From Telmatactis stephensoni (taxonomy: Eukaryota > Cnidaria > Anthozoa > Actiniaria > Isophelliidae), in contig JALIZF010001632.1 in the NCBI GenBank assembly GCA_029948255.1, forward strand, positions 310,001-374,000: a DNA stretch of 64,000 bases. Direction: 5' to 3'. Below, piece by piece: positions 21,643 to 34,449 of this stretch (positions are counted from its first letter, which is position 1; every line of letters begins with the position of its first letter). The notes beneath the pieces are model-generated. The model had not been told where the DNA came from, ran no database searches, and was given only the letters and a program-made list of their open reading frames with translations. The translations under genes were made by a program, and so were the position numbers.

Positions 21643-22102
21643 AGTGCTACTATTATGAAAAATCTCCGAAATCAAATTTAGCTGAAACTGACACTGAATA
21701 ACTCTTCAAGGATCTTATAATCACTAGGTAAAATCTTTTCTTGGTATTCCAAAGGGAAGTACTATATTTTCATGAAACAGTGACGTCATTTACTCAGACA
21801 ACTAGATTATTTTCTTGTTTTTACACCAATATCTAGTTTGTGTGAAAGGGTTTAATTTTCTTGCATTATTTGTGTCGGCTAAAATTGATTTTCTGGACAG
21901 TGTTCTTCAATATAGAACATTCATTGTATGAGCGAAACGGTGAGACAGAGTTGAGTAAAGTGACGTCACTGACACCTCTAAAGATTCTAAAAATTAGTAC
22001 TTCCCTTTAGATCACCGAGAAAAGATTTTACCTAGTGATTATTAAATCCTTGAGGAGTTATTCAGTGTCATTTCAGCGTTTTTTTTTCATAATAGTAGCA
22101 CT
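21643..22102. mobile_element. 460-bp palindromic element flanked by TTAA
   Basis: AGTGCTACTATTATGAAAAA at the left end is inverted at the right (TTTTTTCATAATAGTAGCACT), and the arms extend for roughly 150 bp including GGTAAAATCTTTTCT. TTAA lies on both sides (21639–21642 and 22103–22106), as expected for piggyBac- or Kolobok-type insertion. It contains no ORF. Confidence 0.75.
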
Positions 22103-22109
22103 TTAAGAC

Positions 22110-24845
22110 TGATGTTATGCATGGGACGATTCGCAACGACAATTTTTCGTGAAATTAAACTCTAAGTTGGTGCGCCGGCTTGCAGTAAAACTGGGAAGTT
22201 TGAAGGATATAAGTTGAAAAATCAAGGAGATACGAATTTTCAAAAATCGAAATTTTGTATGAAAACACTTACAGTCATGCAAGAGATACAAATTTGTTTC
22301 AAAAACAAATACATGATTTATAAAATGCTTAAAAAAGTAGTTTTATATTTGAAATAAAAATACAAAAATGCTCTATAATAAACATCTTATTAACCTCGCT
22401 TGCTCGGGCAGTACCGTATAGTATAAAGTTATACAACCTCATTTTTCCCACGTTTTATTGGTCCATAACTTCCCGTATGGCCCACGCGCTCGGTTAATTT
22501 AAAGATATGAATATAATGAGAAAAAAATAATGACAATTACAATAAACATTATTTACAAGGTAAAGTGTTAAGCGATATAGATAAGAGGTGTACGTGTGTG
22601 TGTGGTTGCCAAAAATAGTATGCACTTTCGAGGCGGCAACCATCCACAGAAAGAAATTAAGGGGATGTATAGACTAATACGCGAGCTCTTGATTAGAAAA
22701 TTAAATGAATTAAACGGCAAGGAGTCAGTCAAATGCCATACAGCGAGTGACTCCCAGTATATGTATTTCACAAGAGATTGTGAATGTATAAATAGATATG
22801 TTTTTTTGCACAAGAAATCGATCCATAAAATGTACGCCATTTTATATATATACAGATATATTTTTAGTGTAAGAATATTCGAATCAAGGAGGAACATAAT
22901 TAATAGTTGAATTCTGAGTAAGGATGAGATCCAACCACGCTAAGCCGGTTTTTTAAAGAATGAAGAAGAGCTAACCTGTTCCGATTAATAATAAAAGGAA
23001 CGTTTCCCCAAATTTCGCATACAGAATACTCGGGAACGCAAATTTTCCATGGTGGACGAACAAGATTCTCTTAGAATGCATATCTGGTTTTATAAAAGTG
23101 CTTGATCTTTAAATTCTTTGAGGGTACTCCTAAGTATACGTACATTTGGTGTTTTCCAATTATTATTAATAAGTTGATGTGCGAAAGTTGCACCTTTGAA
23201 AATGAATGTAAGTTAAGTGTTAGTCAAACTGGAGATATAACAGAATTGCATGTTCAAATTTATAACATGCAGAAGAACATCTGAATCAGATAGACCTGAT
23301 GCATTTGTTTTGCAGTTTTCCATCCTAGTATCGATCCTAGTAAGCTTAAATTTATGCTTATACTGCCCCATGACAAAATGCCATACGCTAGATAAGAATA
23401 TATCAGTGAATAACACTAAATACCCTTTAGTGTTTTGAAACTAAAATAGTATATCGCAACTGTCGAATAATTCCTATATTTTTACTGATTTTACTGTGAA
23501 CAACCTTTTAGTTCAAGTGTTGGTCGATATATGCTCAAGATACTTAACACATTCTTTACGCTCCAAATTAGATAGAAACGCCTTGAGGTACTGGTACTTT
23601 CTTCCCAGACGACTATATTATAATATTATTTGTTTTGATGAGATCTATGTTCAACTTGTTTGAGGCTGCCATCTTGAGACACAACGGTTCGATTCTTCAG
23701 AAAATTACATTTATTTTTCACAGCGAATGAAACTCTTGCTCGCGCAAGGTTCCTATAAAAATACATATAAAGTTTTACTATAAAGAATGGACGAAAAGGT
23801 ATAAACTAGAAATATATAAATTAAAGACATACTTACAAACAAACTGTGAAACTGGTCCAGGAAGAAACGAAAACTACAAAACGGCAACTGAGCTACTAAC
23901 ATAAGACTGACCAGATATAACGAACAAAATTTACATGAAAACAAAGAAAGACCAAAAATAACTAAAACGAAACTAACGAACTATAACGACTAAACAATAG
24001 ACTATTGAAGTGTAACAATAAACAAAGAAAAAGATATAGTAAAATTATTTAAAGTTAGTGTTTTGGCACTAACATTGTTCATTGCACAATACTTAAATAT
24101 TTGACAAAGTTCGGAATTCACGACATCGTGCTCGTGGGCCTTTATATATCAAGAGCGCATATTAACTAAGGAGAATGCGGAACTAACTAAGCCACGAATG
24201 GTACTAAAGATCCGTGATAAAGTATTCCAAACTTATCAATTCTTGGAGTTTATCAAGCTCTCAAAGGATTAATTACAACAACGAAAAAGCTAGGAAAGCG
24301 TCTTTATGCATCAAATTATGCAAGGACAAAATGACTGACTTTTAAGGCGGGATAGAAAAAACGACGTCTATGCGGCAGATTCAGCGATTATTTCTTGAGG
24401 GAAAAAAAGAACCAAATGTCTTAAATGTCATTGGAAAAATAACAAATGGTTTCTCATGTTTAACTTACGTGAATTCAAGCTGACAAACACATCACAGTTA
24501 GATGAAAAATCCAAGTTGATAGAAGCCACAACAATCCAGCAGTACTTGTAAAAACTGTAAATTTGTCATTATGACGATTGCATGCAGAGCGATGCAGAGC
24601 TACACTGTTTGTCAGCCAGCCAAGAAGATCCCGAAGCATTAGGCCCATAAACTGGTAACAGTTCGTTAGCAGAAAGCTTAATAATCAATTGTTCATGTTT
24701 TAGAAGGTTAAAACTTAATTTTCATATTTGAGTAACACGTTTAATTAAGGTTGCACTGAACATCATAGTTATATAGACATCATAGTTAACTATGCTGACA
24801 TATAACGTTGCTGTGCAACGGTTGCTATGCAAAATAGGGTCTTGC
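22110..24845. other. Intergenic, no gene seen
   Basis: AT-rich. Near 22131 a GACGATTCGCAACGACAATT word resembles the terminus of the inverted repeat at 58.0–58.2 kb. No exon or complete element was identified. Confidence 0.45.
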
Positions 24846-24849
24846 TCAA

Positions 24850-24947
24850 TCTCGTACCCAGGGCCAGGGCCCAGGGCCTACGTTCCTCTTGGCCAGTGAC
24901 CGTTTCTCGGTCGCTGACCAGGAGGAACGTAGGCTCTGGGTACGAGA
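24850..24947. repeat. Palindrome with TCTCGTACCCAG ends
   Basis: TCTCGTACCCAGGGCC…CCTACGTTCCTC on the left is inverted as GAGGAACGTAGGCTCTGGGTACGAGA on the right. The left arm has an extra GCCAGGGCCCAGG duplication. Probably a small foldback element. Confidence 0.75.
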
Positions 24948-24949
24948 CT

Positions 24950-26640
24950 TAATTTACAAAATTGATCAATAACAAATAGATCAGCCAGAAACCAACTTAA
25001 ACCATCTAGTTGCCGACGAAGGCTAAAGCCGGACAGCCGAAAATTTCAACAATTGTGAAAACCAGATCACTTAAAACTCCAATTATAGTTTATAACAAAT
25101 AGATAGTTTCATGTCACTGAGGACATGTGAGGAATCAAGAAAAGTCATTTGATTTTACGGTTACGGTTAAGTAACAATGCCTGTAAATAAAAGATTGGCA
25201 ACTCAACAACAACAACAACAACAACATCTTTATTTGTGCCCATAAAGTTTAAAATAAGATTATAACAAAAAAGAAAAAATATAATGAATAGTTAAAGGCA
25301 CTGGCCCTAACAAATAACTAAAAAGCTAAAAATCAGTTAGGACCAGAGGACAAGTACTGATTTACATAAAGCAGATGGGGGCTTTTACAATTTTCAAAAG
25401 TATTTAAATTACATATAACTATGCTAGAATACACACAACACACATATACACACGCACACACACACACCGCAACATTATTTAGCAACTATGGTAAAGAGGA
25501 AAAACAGAGAAAAGCTAACTTAACATAATGAATTGAAATTCAATAGAACTCAAGAAATTTACTCTCTATTGAAAACTCTCTATTGTTCCGATGCATTTCA
25601 CTTTCCCCATATAAGAAGGGTTGGATTTTCAGGCTGAGAATACGTCAACCTATAAACAAGATGTTATTGAAATAAAATGCGCTAAAACTCTATTTAATAA
25701 GGGAGTTTCTTTTTGTGTGAAAAGCTTTCATCCAATCATGATATGCCAAGGAAGAAAGCTGGCCAATTTTCCATGTACCCCACATCGAATTTTTGTTTTA
25801 TTAAAACTCAGAAAATGTTTAACCAAGAGAAAATCAACTAGTGAACTAGGGAGAAATTTATGTAATATCTGATGCCGATGTTTTGGATTTTCATGTTTTA
25901 GCCAATGAGATGGATGGAGTAAACAATATAAAATTTCTTACCATTACGTTAACAGAAGGTTTCAATAATTCGTCTTCGTTGTATTTGAAGACTTAAAAAA
26001 CAATAATTCCCATCCATGAATAATACATCTGGTTTTGGAACTCTTTGTTTACCACACAACCCAGCTCCGGCTACTCTTTGGTACCCAAGCCCGGAAAAAT
26101 GATCAACTCCCTCATAAAAGCTTTCATCATGAATTGTTCTTGGTAGTCAAAATGAAAAATCGTTGCTTGTCGAAAACGTTTTACGACAAACGTTCTACGA
26201 CTATAACGGTAAAAAGTTTCTAGCAGTTTTACGGCGCATAACGGCTAAATGTTTGGATGTTTTACCATGCGCCGTTTTAGGGCCGGCTACCACTTCACCA
26301 CTTTTGATGCCCTTTTTCATGCGCTAAGGTTAGCCTACATTTAAAGTAATATTTCCTCAGTAACGTATATATATATATGACAGGCTATCGGCACTATTAA
26401 CGTGAATTATACATACTTAGTAAGACGTCGAAAGTTGGTGATCCTGCAAGCTTCCGAACTTTGAACTTACTGACATGAAACAGGTGACTCAGGTGAGTCC
26501 AATACCAATATAGTTGTTAATCAGTGTTGTTCTTGTTTGCTGTTGTATAGAGTGGTTTTCATTAATTAACTTGGGAAACAAAGTGCACTAGTTAGAGTGT
26601 GATAGTCAGATAAATACAATAGAAAAATAAAGGATCGAGG
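24950..26640. repeat. Intergenic with microsatellites
   Basis: (CAA)n at about 25203–25227 and (CA)n at about 25434–25468. No gene supported in this stretch. Confidence 0.6.
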
Positions 26641-26651
26641 GTGGTATATAG

Positions 26652-27131
26652 ACCACTTCACGCTGTCGGACGCCATTTTGAATTGGGACAAACACGCCAG
26701 AATTCAATTAGAAATTCCCATCACTTTGACTTCCCGTAACTCCGCTCGTTTTTGATAGATTTTCAAAATTTAAACTTTAATAAACAGCAGCTATGTACAC
26801 CAGTTGTAGGACTGAAAATAAAATCAATGCAAGTGTTTTAACTGAATTTTTTGAGACACCCTGTTTTTCACGAATGGTTCTAATAATTTCGAAATTTCGC
26901 GCGCCGAATGTTTTATTTAGAAAACAAAAATTATTTTTTCTCAAAAAATAGCTTTCTAATTTTCATCACAGTAAAAGTCCTAAAAAAGATCGATGCTACC
27001 TTTCAAAAAGTGCGAAATTTCGAAAATCCATAAAAAAGAGCGGAGTTTAAGGAAGTTAAAGTGATGGGAATTTCTAATAATTCTGGCGTGTTTGTCCCAA
27101 TTCAAAATGGCGGCCGACAGCGTGAAGTGGT
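26652..27131. mobile_element. 480-bp TIR element with about 115-bp arms
   Basis: ACCACTTCACGCTGTCGG starts the left arm. The right arm ends CGACAGCGTGAAGTGGT. Both arms share GCCATTTTGAATTGGGACAA and AATTCCCATCACTTT. The middle is non-coding. Flanks (ATATAG/ATATTG) only weakly suggest a duplication. Confidence 0.8.
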
Positions 27132-28990
27132 ATATTGCCTAATGCGTGCGCTAAAGTGTATTTCACGGGTATGTGAAGACCACTCGAACAAATACGATGT
27201 GTTAGCGTGCGAGTCCTACGAGTCCTAAGAACAACTCATCAATCTGTTTGCTCTGTGCTAGAAAGTTGAGAGTGTTGGAAGAAAACACACTAGGGCTTTC
27301 AAATTTTGTCACCATTCTCTTAATTAAAAATTTTAATAAGATCGATCAGGCTATTAATAAACATTTCGTATCCTGTTTTTATGATGAATTTTTACCAGCT
27401 AAACTACAAGTTTTCAAACTGAATAAGGTCTAACTGGCCAGTGACAAAAACAAAGCGGCTGTAATGAAACTGTTGAAATTCATAGTGTTGATGAGAACAT
27501 TTGGTTGTCCCCTAGTCATCAGTTTAGATTCATAGGCTTGAATGCAAGATGATCGGGATTTCCTCTATTTAAACTATGTTCTATTCCTAGGCGAGTGCAG
27601 CCTTTAGCTCTTGAGTTCAAACCATAATAAAGGTACTGTTTCTTCAGGCAAAATTGATAGTTTCCTTTTAATTATATATATTTTAGACCAAAATATTCAG
27701 AATCTGTATGATATGACCCTACTTCAGATTGACGCCGCTTATTACTGACGTCCTCTATAATTAAGCCGAGCAAACATCAATGAAATTCCCCACTACATAT
27801 CATTACCTCCATATCTCCAATCCGCTCCATCTTTCTCTGTAACAAGGTTTCCTTCCGAAAAAATAGCCGGGATACAGATGTCAAATTTCAATGCTACTCC
27901 ACTAACCAAGCACAGTTTATCGTTCTTGTGGTGTATTGGTGGACGCTTTTCCTTATTTTAATGATATAGTGACGTATTTGGCCGTTTTAGAGAGTTTAGC
28001 AACTGCATGAAGTCCATTGTGGAAAACCATCCTGTTTTTTTGGAAAAAATTCTTATCTCATTTATAGGAGATGTCATATTTACTATGAATGTGAACAGCT
28101 TAATTACCGCCTCTTCATTTTTGTCCGGTTAGGTCCATGTCATTTATGACCATTTATTTTTTTCTCCAAGTTAATCAACATGAAGACATCGCCTTCAACA
28201 ACCAGTATACATGAATTCCTGCCCTCTCAAAGTCCTTAGTTTAAACTGGTTTCGTTGGTAGATGAAATTCCTTTTTTATTTATACTTTTTTATCTTCGTG
28301 TTGCCCTGGTCAGTGTGAGTTCATTATTACACTATTAATTCAGTATTCAATTAACTGAAACTGGATTAGATAGCGCTTAGTCCGGCTCTCAATCGGACCC
28401 TGCCGCTTTAATAAATGTGCTTCACATAACTAGAAAGATAAAAATATACATATGCTGAAGTGAAAGTAGCTGAGATGAAATCTAAATAAAGAACATGATA
28501 AAACAGTTTATAACAGGCATAGTTTGTTATGTACCAACTGATAAAGACGGTTGATCGATTTACAGTCTTGAACAAATAGCAAGTAAAAGAGACACAAGTA
28601 GAATTACAATTTAATATGGAACTTAACTTGACTGCAGTTAACTTTAATATACAACACGATAAACAAACTGTTATATAACTGTGTCATGCGTTTTTCCACA
28701 GATGCTTACGTGGTTTCCTATTTAGTTATTGTGAGGCAGTCATTTCCTGACATTTCCTACCCAGTCAATTTAGCGGCATTGTTATATAACATGGGCTAAA
28801 AATAAACACTGCTAGAATCACTTACATGTGATAAAGAAAGCGCATTAGAAAATGAACACTGCTTTTTTAAGTCGAAAGATCTTTAATTTTCTTATCATGC
28901 TGATAAAGTCCCAGTTAAATCAGTAATTGACTGTCAGAACGCAAGATGCTTTTTGCTGATTACATATGATAGGCGGAATGACCACTGGAA
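27132..28990. other. Intergenic, no gene seen
   Basis: No exon, RNA gene or complete repeat that I can support. Confidence 0.4.
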
Positions 28991-29000
28991 ACATTTTGCT

Positions 29001-29262
29001 TTCCTATGATATATGGGAAGTATCTAGGAAATTGCATTTTACTGTGTGATAGGAGTGAACAAAATGTAGCAAAATACATTTTCCTTCACATTTCTTAGAT
29101 ATTTCCTACCTTTTCATTTTCCTATGATAAGAAATATGGAGGAAAATGCAATTTCCTAATGATAGGAAATATCTAGGAAATATGTAGGAAAATGTATTTT
29201 CCTGCATTTTGTCCAGTTCCTATCATAGGAAAATGCAAATTCCTAGATATTTCCTATTATGC
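29001..29262. repeat. Palindromic element rich in AGGAAATATCTAGGAAA
   Basis: The left half (CCTATGATATATGGGAAGTA, TCTAGGAAATTGCATTTTAC, AAAATACATTTTCCT) is inverted in the right half (AGGAAAATGTATTTTCCTGC, AAATTCCTAGATATTTCCTA). It adds short internal repeats of GGAAATAT[C/G]TAGGAAA. The whole would fold as one long hairpin. Confidence 0.7.
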
Positions 29263-29269
29263 AAATGGG

Positions 29270-29980
29270 CAAAAAATCAGTCCAGTCCACCTGCAAGGGT
29301 TATCTGTTAAGAATACCAAGCCACAGCAATTTTTTTACGCTATTCTCTTGATCATGAGATCCCTGTTTTCTTTTAATTTGGGCTGTATATATTGTATATA
29401 TTGTACTTTAGTACTGATAAAAGGAAACAGTTGCTACTTTCATTTCAAGTTGGTGATAATCAAAATCAGATTTCAGCTGTAACTGCATTGCATAACTTCT
29501 TTATTTAGCAATAATACTAAGTGCAATAGATGCAAAATTCATCCTAAAAATACTTTTCTGTCTCTAAGAAAGCTATACTACTGCTTAAAAATGGTGTCGT
29601 TTCTGTAATGATCTGTCCATTAAGCCACGAAGAGCTTCTTTCTGGTTCGCTATTTTCCAATTGCATCAAATGCAGTCATCTCGTTTTTCTTAGACTCTGT
29701 GTGTTCAGTCTTGGTGGTAATCTTTGGACATGCACGTGCCATAATCCATGAACTGAGTCATACTACAAAATAATGAGCATATATCAATCAATTAACAACA
29801 GGCAGGCGCAATATCAAGGTTTTTTATTTACCACAAAAAAAATTATAAATTACAATTGGACATAAAAAGAAGAAAAAAAAGGTGGAAGGTTCACCAGGAT
29901 TACAACCCAGGGGGGTTAATATAAAGAAATTCCTGCAACTTAAAATAGATATGGCAGTGAAAATGTGTAATATATAGCGG
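29270..29980. other. Intergenic, no gene seen
   Basis: The 96-residue frame at 29192–29482 overlaps the palindrome end and has no recognisable domain. Confidence 0.4.
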
Positions 29981-29983
29981 TTA

Positions 29984-30171
29984 AGGGACCGTTAATTTTT
30001 TATCAGGGAGGGGGGGGGGGGGGGGGGGGGGGCCGTGGAATTCCAGCAGGAGTCCATACAAGAAAAACTAGCCCCCCCTCTATAAGCCTGATTTTTTTTA
30101 ATGACCCCCCCTCTCCCCCCAAAAAAATTCCACCGCTCCCCTCCCTCCCTGATAAAAAATGAATGATCCCT
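29984..30171. mobile_element. MITE with AGGGAC/TCATT…TTTTTTATCAGGGAGGG ends and poly-G
   Basis: AGGGACCGTTAATTTTTTAT followed by CAGGGAGGGG at the left is inverted at the right (CCCTCCCTGATAAAAAATGAATGATCCCT). A roughly 25-base poly-G and several C7 runs lie inside. A second, left-truncated copy is at about 30654–30784. Confidence 0.7.
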
Positions 30172-30396
30172 AAAAGGATATCAAAAGTTTGTTGCAGTTG
30201 TATAAATGTTAGCAATCCATGTACTTTAATGTCAGATTATTTCGTTTTTCATGATAATTTACAGGCCCGTAGGCTGCATTCTGAATGGGGATTCGTTTCG
30301 GAATCAGGGTGGATCAATTTTCTGTAAAGAATAAAGCTCTTGCTCTTCTGAGAGCAAGCAGAACATTTTCAGAAACCATTTACAATAACAACATTA

Positions 30397-30558
30397 TGCG
30401 AGCGCGAAGCGCGAGCCGCTCGTCAAAGTAAGGCATGAAAGTAACTCAAAAGTACTACATTTCTGATTCAGTAAATGAGTAGTTAGCATATATAACTAGT
30501 TTCGGATTTTGTAATATCAGTACATTTTAATTTGCGAGCGCGAAGCGCGAGCCGCTCA
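30397..30558. repeat. Two spaced copies of GCGAGCGCGAAGCGCGAGCC
   Basis: A 24-bp GC-rich word (TGCGAGCGCGAAGCGCGAGC and CGCTC) occurs at about 30397–30421 and 30534–30558, within otherwise AT-rich DNA. Loosely similar sequence follows each copy (AGTAACTC). Confidence 0.6.
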
Positions 30559-30653
30559 GCGATAGGCAGTAATTAAGTAGTAACTCAGAAATGTTCTATT
30601 CTGTTTCCTTTACTTAAAAATAACTGATAAAAGCTCATTGGTATGATGTTTTT

Positions 30654-30784
30654 GAATGGGCCCCCCTTTTGACATTGATTCTTCTACGTGGCCCCCCCTC
30701 TATAGGCCTGATTTTTTTGAATGCCCCCCCCCCCCATATTTCCACCGCCCCCCTCTCCCTGATAAAAAATGAATGGTCCCTAAA
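30654..30784. mobile_element. Left-truncated copy of the 30.0-kb MITE
   Basis: It shares CCCCCCTCTATAGGCCTGAT, TTTCCACCGCCCCC and the terminus CCCTGATAAAAAATGAATGG with the element at 29984–30171. The other terminus is absent. Confidence 0.65.
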
Positions 30785-30789
30785 GTGGA

Positions 30790-32140
30790 AGTGAAAGAAA
30801 TTAATATAAACTCAGGTGAAATAATGATGATAAAATTGTATATAAAATGATGGAAGTAACAATAAATAAAAGCATTTTTGACTTTACTGAGAAAGAAGAA
30901 ATCAGTCGCTTGAACTGTTTTTTGAAATTTTTTTGTGATCGCGCTGTTTTCTATTTATGTGGCAGCACGCAGCGATATCAATATCGCACGAATGAGGTCA
31001 TACTACGGAAATATGAAAACAGGGAAGTCTCATGTGAGCATCAAAGAGCCGGCCTGATATGTTTTTTCTTTTTCAAAAATAAGGGAGGCTGAGTTATCAC
31101 TAGCTCTAACAAGTGTTTAACAACCACGGTATCAATTGTGATAACTTATGGAGCAATGAAAAATAGCAATTTTTGTCAGTTTTTTTTTTTAATTCACTGT
31201 TTTCCAGTATATATTTTGTTGACAGTTATTCCATGAGAAGGAAGGAACTAAACTCATTGAGCACATAACTGAAGGAGTTTATTTTCGTTATCTTAGTCTG
31301 ATCTAGTCTGGACAGAAATAATGGTCGGTAAGCTCAATTGGCTCAAGCTAAGATTGTAAAAATATGGCGGAATAAGGCAGAAAACGAAAATGTTCATGCA
31401 TGCAACCTCGATCGTTCCGTGCAATCCGCGACCATTTGGTCATGCAGTCTGAACTAAAGAGCCACATATTGGCTGAACAGCAGCGCGTTACAACACTTCT
31501 CCCAGGTTCCTTCACGAAATTTAAATTTTCAAAACAATTTTTACTCATTGAGTTTATATTCAGTAACTTTGAATTGCAAAATTGTTATGAATACATACGT
31601 TATGTCATTATGTCAAACTTATGTTTCGAAGACTTTCACCGACCGAGAATCTCAATTATGCTAAGAATCCTACATCTTAAAATAAACATCCGGAAATAAA
31701 CAAGTAGGCGGTACTTTTAGAGACACGTATATTTACTAGTTCGATCTGTTATCGAACTAGAAAAGAGGGGGGTCGGGAAAATTCTAATTCTAGGGTTGCA
31801 TGTGACGTCACGGCAGCCATCTCGGATGAACTTCAACAAAAGATTTATGATTAGTGTCGTAATCAAAATTCGAACTTTTGAGACCCTTTTGAGGCCCTGT
31901 GTACGTGGTCGCAACTCAGTGCTTTGATGCCGTAAGTCGCATTCTCGTCCCCAAAGCCCACGGTGATACCGTCCAGCGGAAGGCATCGCCCGAAGTCGAT
32001 ATTTTCGCTCCTGAGTTGGGCTTCCTGTGGCTTCATTCCCACGCCTCAGCAGCATAGTGAACAAGAGATATAAACAAATCATGACCATGATAAAATGATA
32101 AATTTCATCATGACATGATGAAATAAGATAAAATACACTT
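30790..32140. other. Intergenic, no gene seen
   Basis: Includes a small palindrome (AGTTCGAT…ATCGAACT at 31739–31759). The last exon of the minus-strand secreted peptide gene should lie here or further left, but could not be recognised. Confidence 0.4.
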
Positions 32141-32142
32141 AC

Positions 32143-32677
32143 AAAATGCTTCCATCTCCTGAGTTAGCCATTCCACAATATCCAGAACAACAGTCTTTGC
32201 CTTTGCTTGCCCTCAGACACGAATGTGTTAGTGGCAGGCATGGACCTGCTTTGTGGTCCAAATCGTGCTCGTTTACATCTTCATGGCGTTTCTGATTAAT
32301 TAACAAACATCGATGTCAGACCTCATAAATGACATTGAACTGAATGTAAGATGACAAGCAATCGATGTCCGATGAAAGGGTCGAGGAAAAAGCCAGACTA
32401 GTGAGAAAAAGAAGTAGAAGAAGTAGAAGAAGAAGAAGAAGAAGAAGAAGAAGAAGAAGAAGAAGAACAAGAAGAACAAGAAGAACAAGAAGAAGAGGAT
32501 CGAGGAGGAGGAGGAAGAAGAAGAGGAAGAAGAAGAAGACGCAAGAAAATGAAGAGAAGAAGAAGAAGAATTTTAGAGCGAATCATTTCAAGATTCCATA
32601 TATCTAACCTTTCTAATTGAAAGAGACGTCGTCAAACCGACGAAAACTAACAATGCCAAAACGAGAAAGGCCTTCAT
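32143..32677 (-). CDS. Small secreted cysteine-rich peptide precursor (knottin-like), 3' exon not found
   Basis: Exon 1 (32677→32609) encodes a 23-residue signal peptide starting MKAFLVLALLVF, closed by AAG|GTTAGA. Exon 2 (32291→32143) follows ATTAATCAG in phase 0. The junction creates Arg-Lys-Lys-Arg, a furin-type site, so a propeptide is probably removed. After it come cysteines spaced C-x6-C-x8-CC-x3-C, the start of an inhibitor-cystine-knot pattern that usually needs one more Cys. A perfect GTAAGT donor follows 11 codons later, so the sixth Cys is expected in a third exon; without splicing, TAA follows at once. Cnidarians use such peptides as venom components, neuropeptide-like signals or in skeleton and mucus; nothing here tells which. 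The intron holds a long (GAA)n tract. Confidence 0.6.
32402..32575 (+). repeat. (GAA)n/purine-rich microsatellite
   Basis: About 170 bp of AGAAGA units with CAA and GGA interruptions, inside the intron of the secreted peptide gene. All frames over it (poly-Arg, poly-Ser, poly-Phe) are artefacts. Confidence 0.9.
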
Positions 32678-32679
32678 CT

Positions 32680-34200
32680 TCTCAACACAATCACTCCCAG
32701 GAACTGAGCTCTTAAATGACCTGAATCACAATGATATCAGCATCTACAGTACATATCCTGTAGAGAATAGGTTATCAGACTGGAAAGGTTATCTTTTAAA
32801 CGCCCATGTTGTTAACTTATTTGAAGAATGGTACACATAAATATGATGGACAAGAGATATCAATGTAGGAAATAAAAACTGAAAAACAAACTATCACTGA
32901 TAAAGTTCGATCGCATGCAGTGTTAGCTGTATAACTGCCCGGCGGACAATCTCAGTGATCGATGTTGGCCGTTCGGCAGGATGGGCCATCCTTATATATC
33001 CACTAGATCAAATTATTGTCAAACGCGCGCAAACACTTTGTCCACTTTATATGGATTTATCTACCCTTCTTGCAGCCGGCGTATGTTTAATTTTTTTTTT
33101 TTTTTTTTTTTGAGGTTTGGTTTTGAGGAGAGGATATGTCAGGATTTTGTGCTGCCAATCATATTCCGACATGTTTTAGCACGTTTTCTTTCAAACCAAT
33201 AATATATAATGGCCAATAACAAAATACATTGACTTGTGTGAAGATCCGCGCCCATATTGTGTCATGAGACCACAGGTAGGTTGTGGTCAAATTAATTCTG
33301 ATGATGAGCTTACAGCTAGAAATAAAACACACAAAGTTACTGTTCATGGTTAGTTAGTATGCTCACCTCACACTTGTTTCGACTTCTTTCTTTCCGTGTA
33401 GCTTTAAATAGCTTTAAATACCTTTAAATTAAAATGGAGCACTAATGGACCGTCGGGCTTAGTCTATCAGTGTAAACCGTCATGAAATTAAATTAAATTA
33501 GTTGCTTTACCTTTTATTTATTTTTTGCCCCAATCATTCCCCTTTTGAATCAAGTGCAGATATCAAAGGATCATTTTAACCATGCATTTGAATAGATACC
33601 AATGCTACCCAATTAAGGGCACAACTTTTTTGCTTAACATTTTTGCGGCAAAATGTTGCAGTTTAACATTTCAAAGCTCACAAAATATGTTATTGCCATG
33701 ATCGATGTAAACATGGTAGCTATCCAACCAGCGTGCGCTTAATATCTCGAACTCAAGTCAATTTTATAAAACTCTAGCTCAGATACTAGTTTTGTGGTGT
33801 TCACTGCATGTGACATTGGCCTTCACTGCAATGGGCTTTTTCCAGTTTCTTTTTACGTTGTCATTAATTGTCCTTGACCTATTATGATAACCCATGATGC
33901 CAAACCAGAGACATGAGGCTGACTGATCACCTGTGGTGCCAGTTGTTAGAAATCCCTTTTTTTAAAGCTTACGTTAGCGTGCGCATTTGAATTTAGATGT
34001 TATCATCGCTTCAAGACAAGACTATCAGACGCTGACAATCCAACGTAACAGCAATATTTTAGCGCCAAAAAGAGCAAGTCCGGCCCCTAAAAGATGGTCG
34101 AGCTAAAGAGGTTTAAAACGCAAAGAATTAATAATAATTTGACGTGATGGCCGTCGTGAGAAAAAGACATTATTATTTGTTCCTTACTTATATATCACCT
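32680..34200. other. Intergenic, no gene seen
   Basis: Upstream region of the secreted peptide gene, a poly-T run at about 33090–33111, and AT-rich spacer. Confidence 0.5.
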
Positions 34201-34202
34201 AA

Positions 34203-34446
34203 TTCAATTAACGTTGTCGCTGAAAAAAGCCTAAAGCCTAAAGCTTTGAGAGCGGGATCATGAAAACTTTTTATCACGGTGACATAAAATTAAAACTCAC
34301 TGCATGCTTGCAAATTCTACAGCGTTAACTTGGACACATATTCCTTAATTTCTCAGATAGCCTACAGAGAAGTTTGTTAGTACGCAAAAGATATTTGAAA
34401 GGCTTTAAAAGCCTTTAGGCTTTTTTCAGCGACAACGTTAATTGAA
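34203..34446. mobile_element. 244-bp TIR element
   Basis: TTCAATTAACGTTGTCGCTG plus AAAAAAGCC at the left is inverted at the right (AGGCTTTTTTCAGCGACAACGTTAATTGAA), giving arms of about 30–40 bp. There is no ORF. Confidence 0.8.
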
Positions 34447-34449
34447 ATA

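Noticed and set aside
30003..30215. Pro/Gly-rich frame
   Set aside because: Reads through poly-G and C runs of a MITE.
32365..32607. Long Arg/Lys-, Ser- and Phe/Leu-rich frames
   Set aside because: Translations of the (GAA)n microsatellite on both strands.
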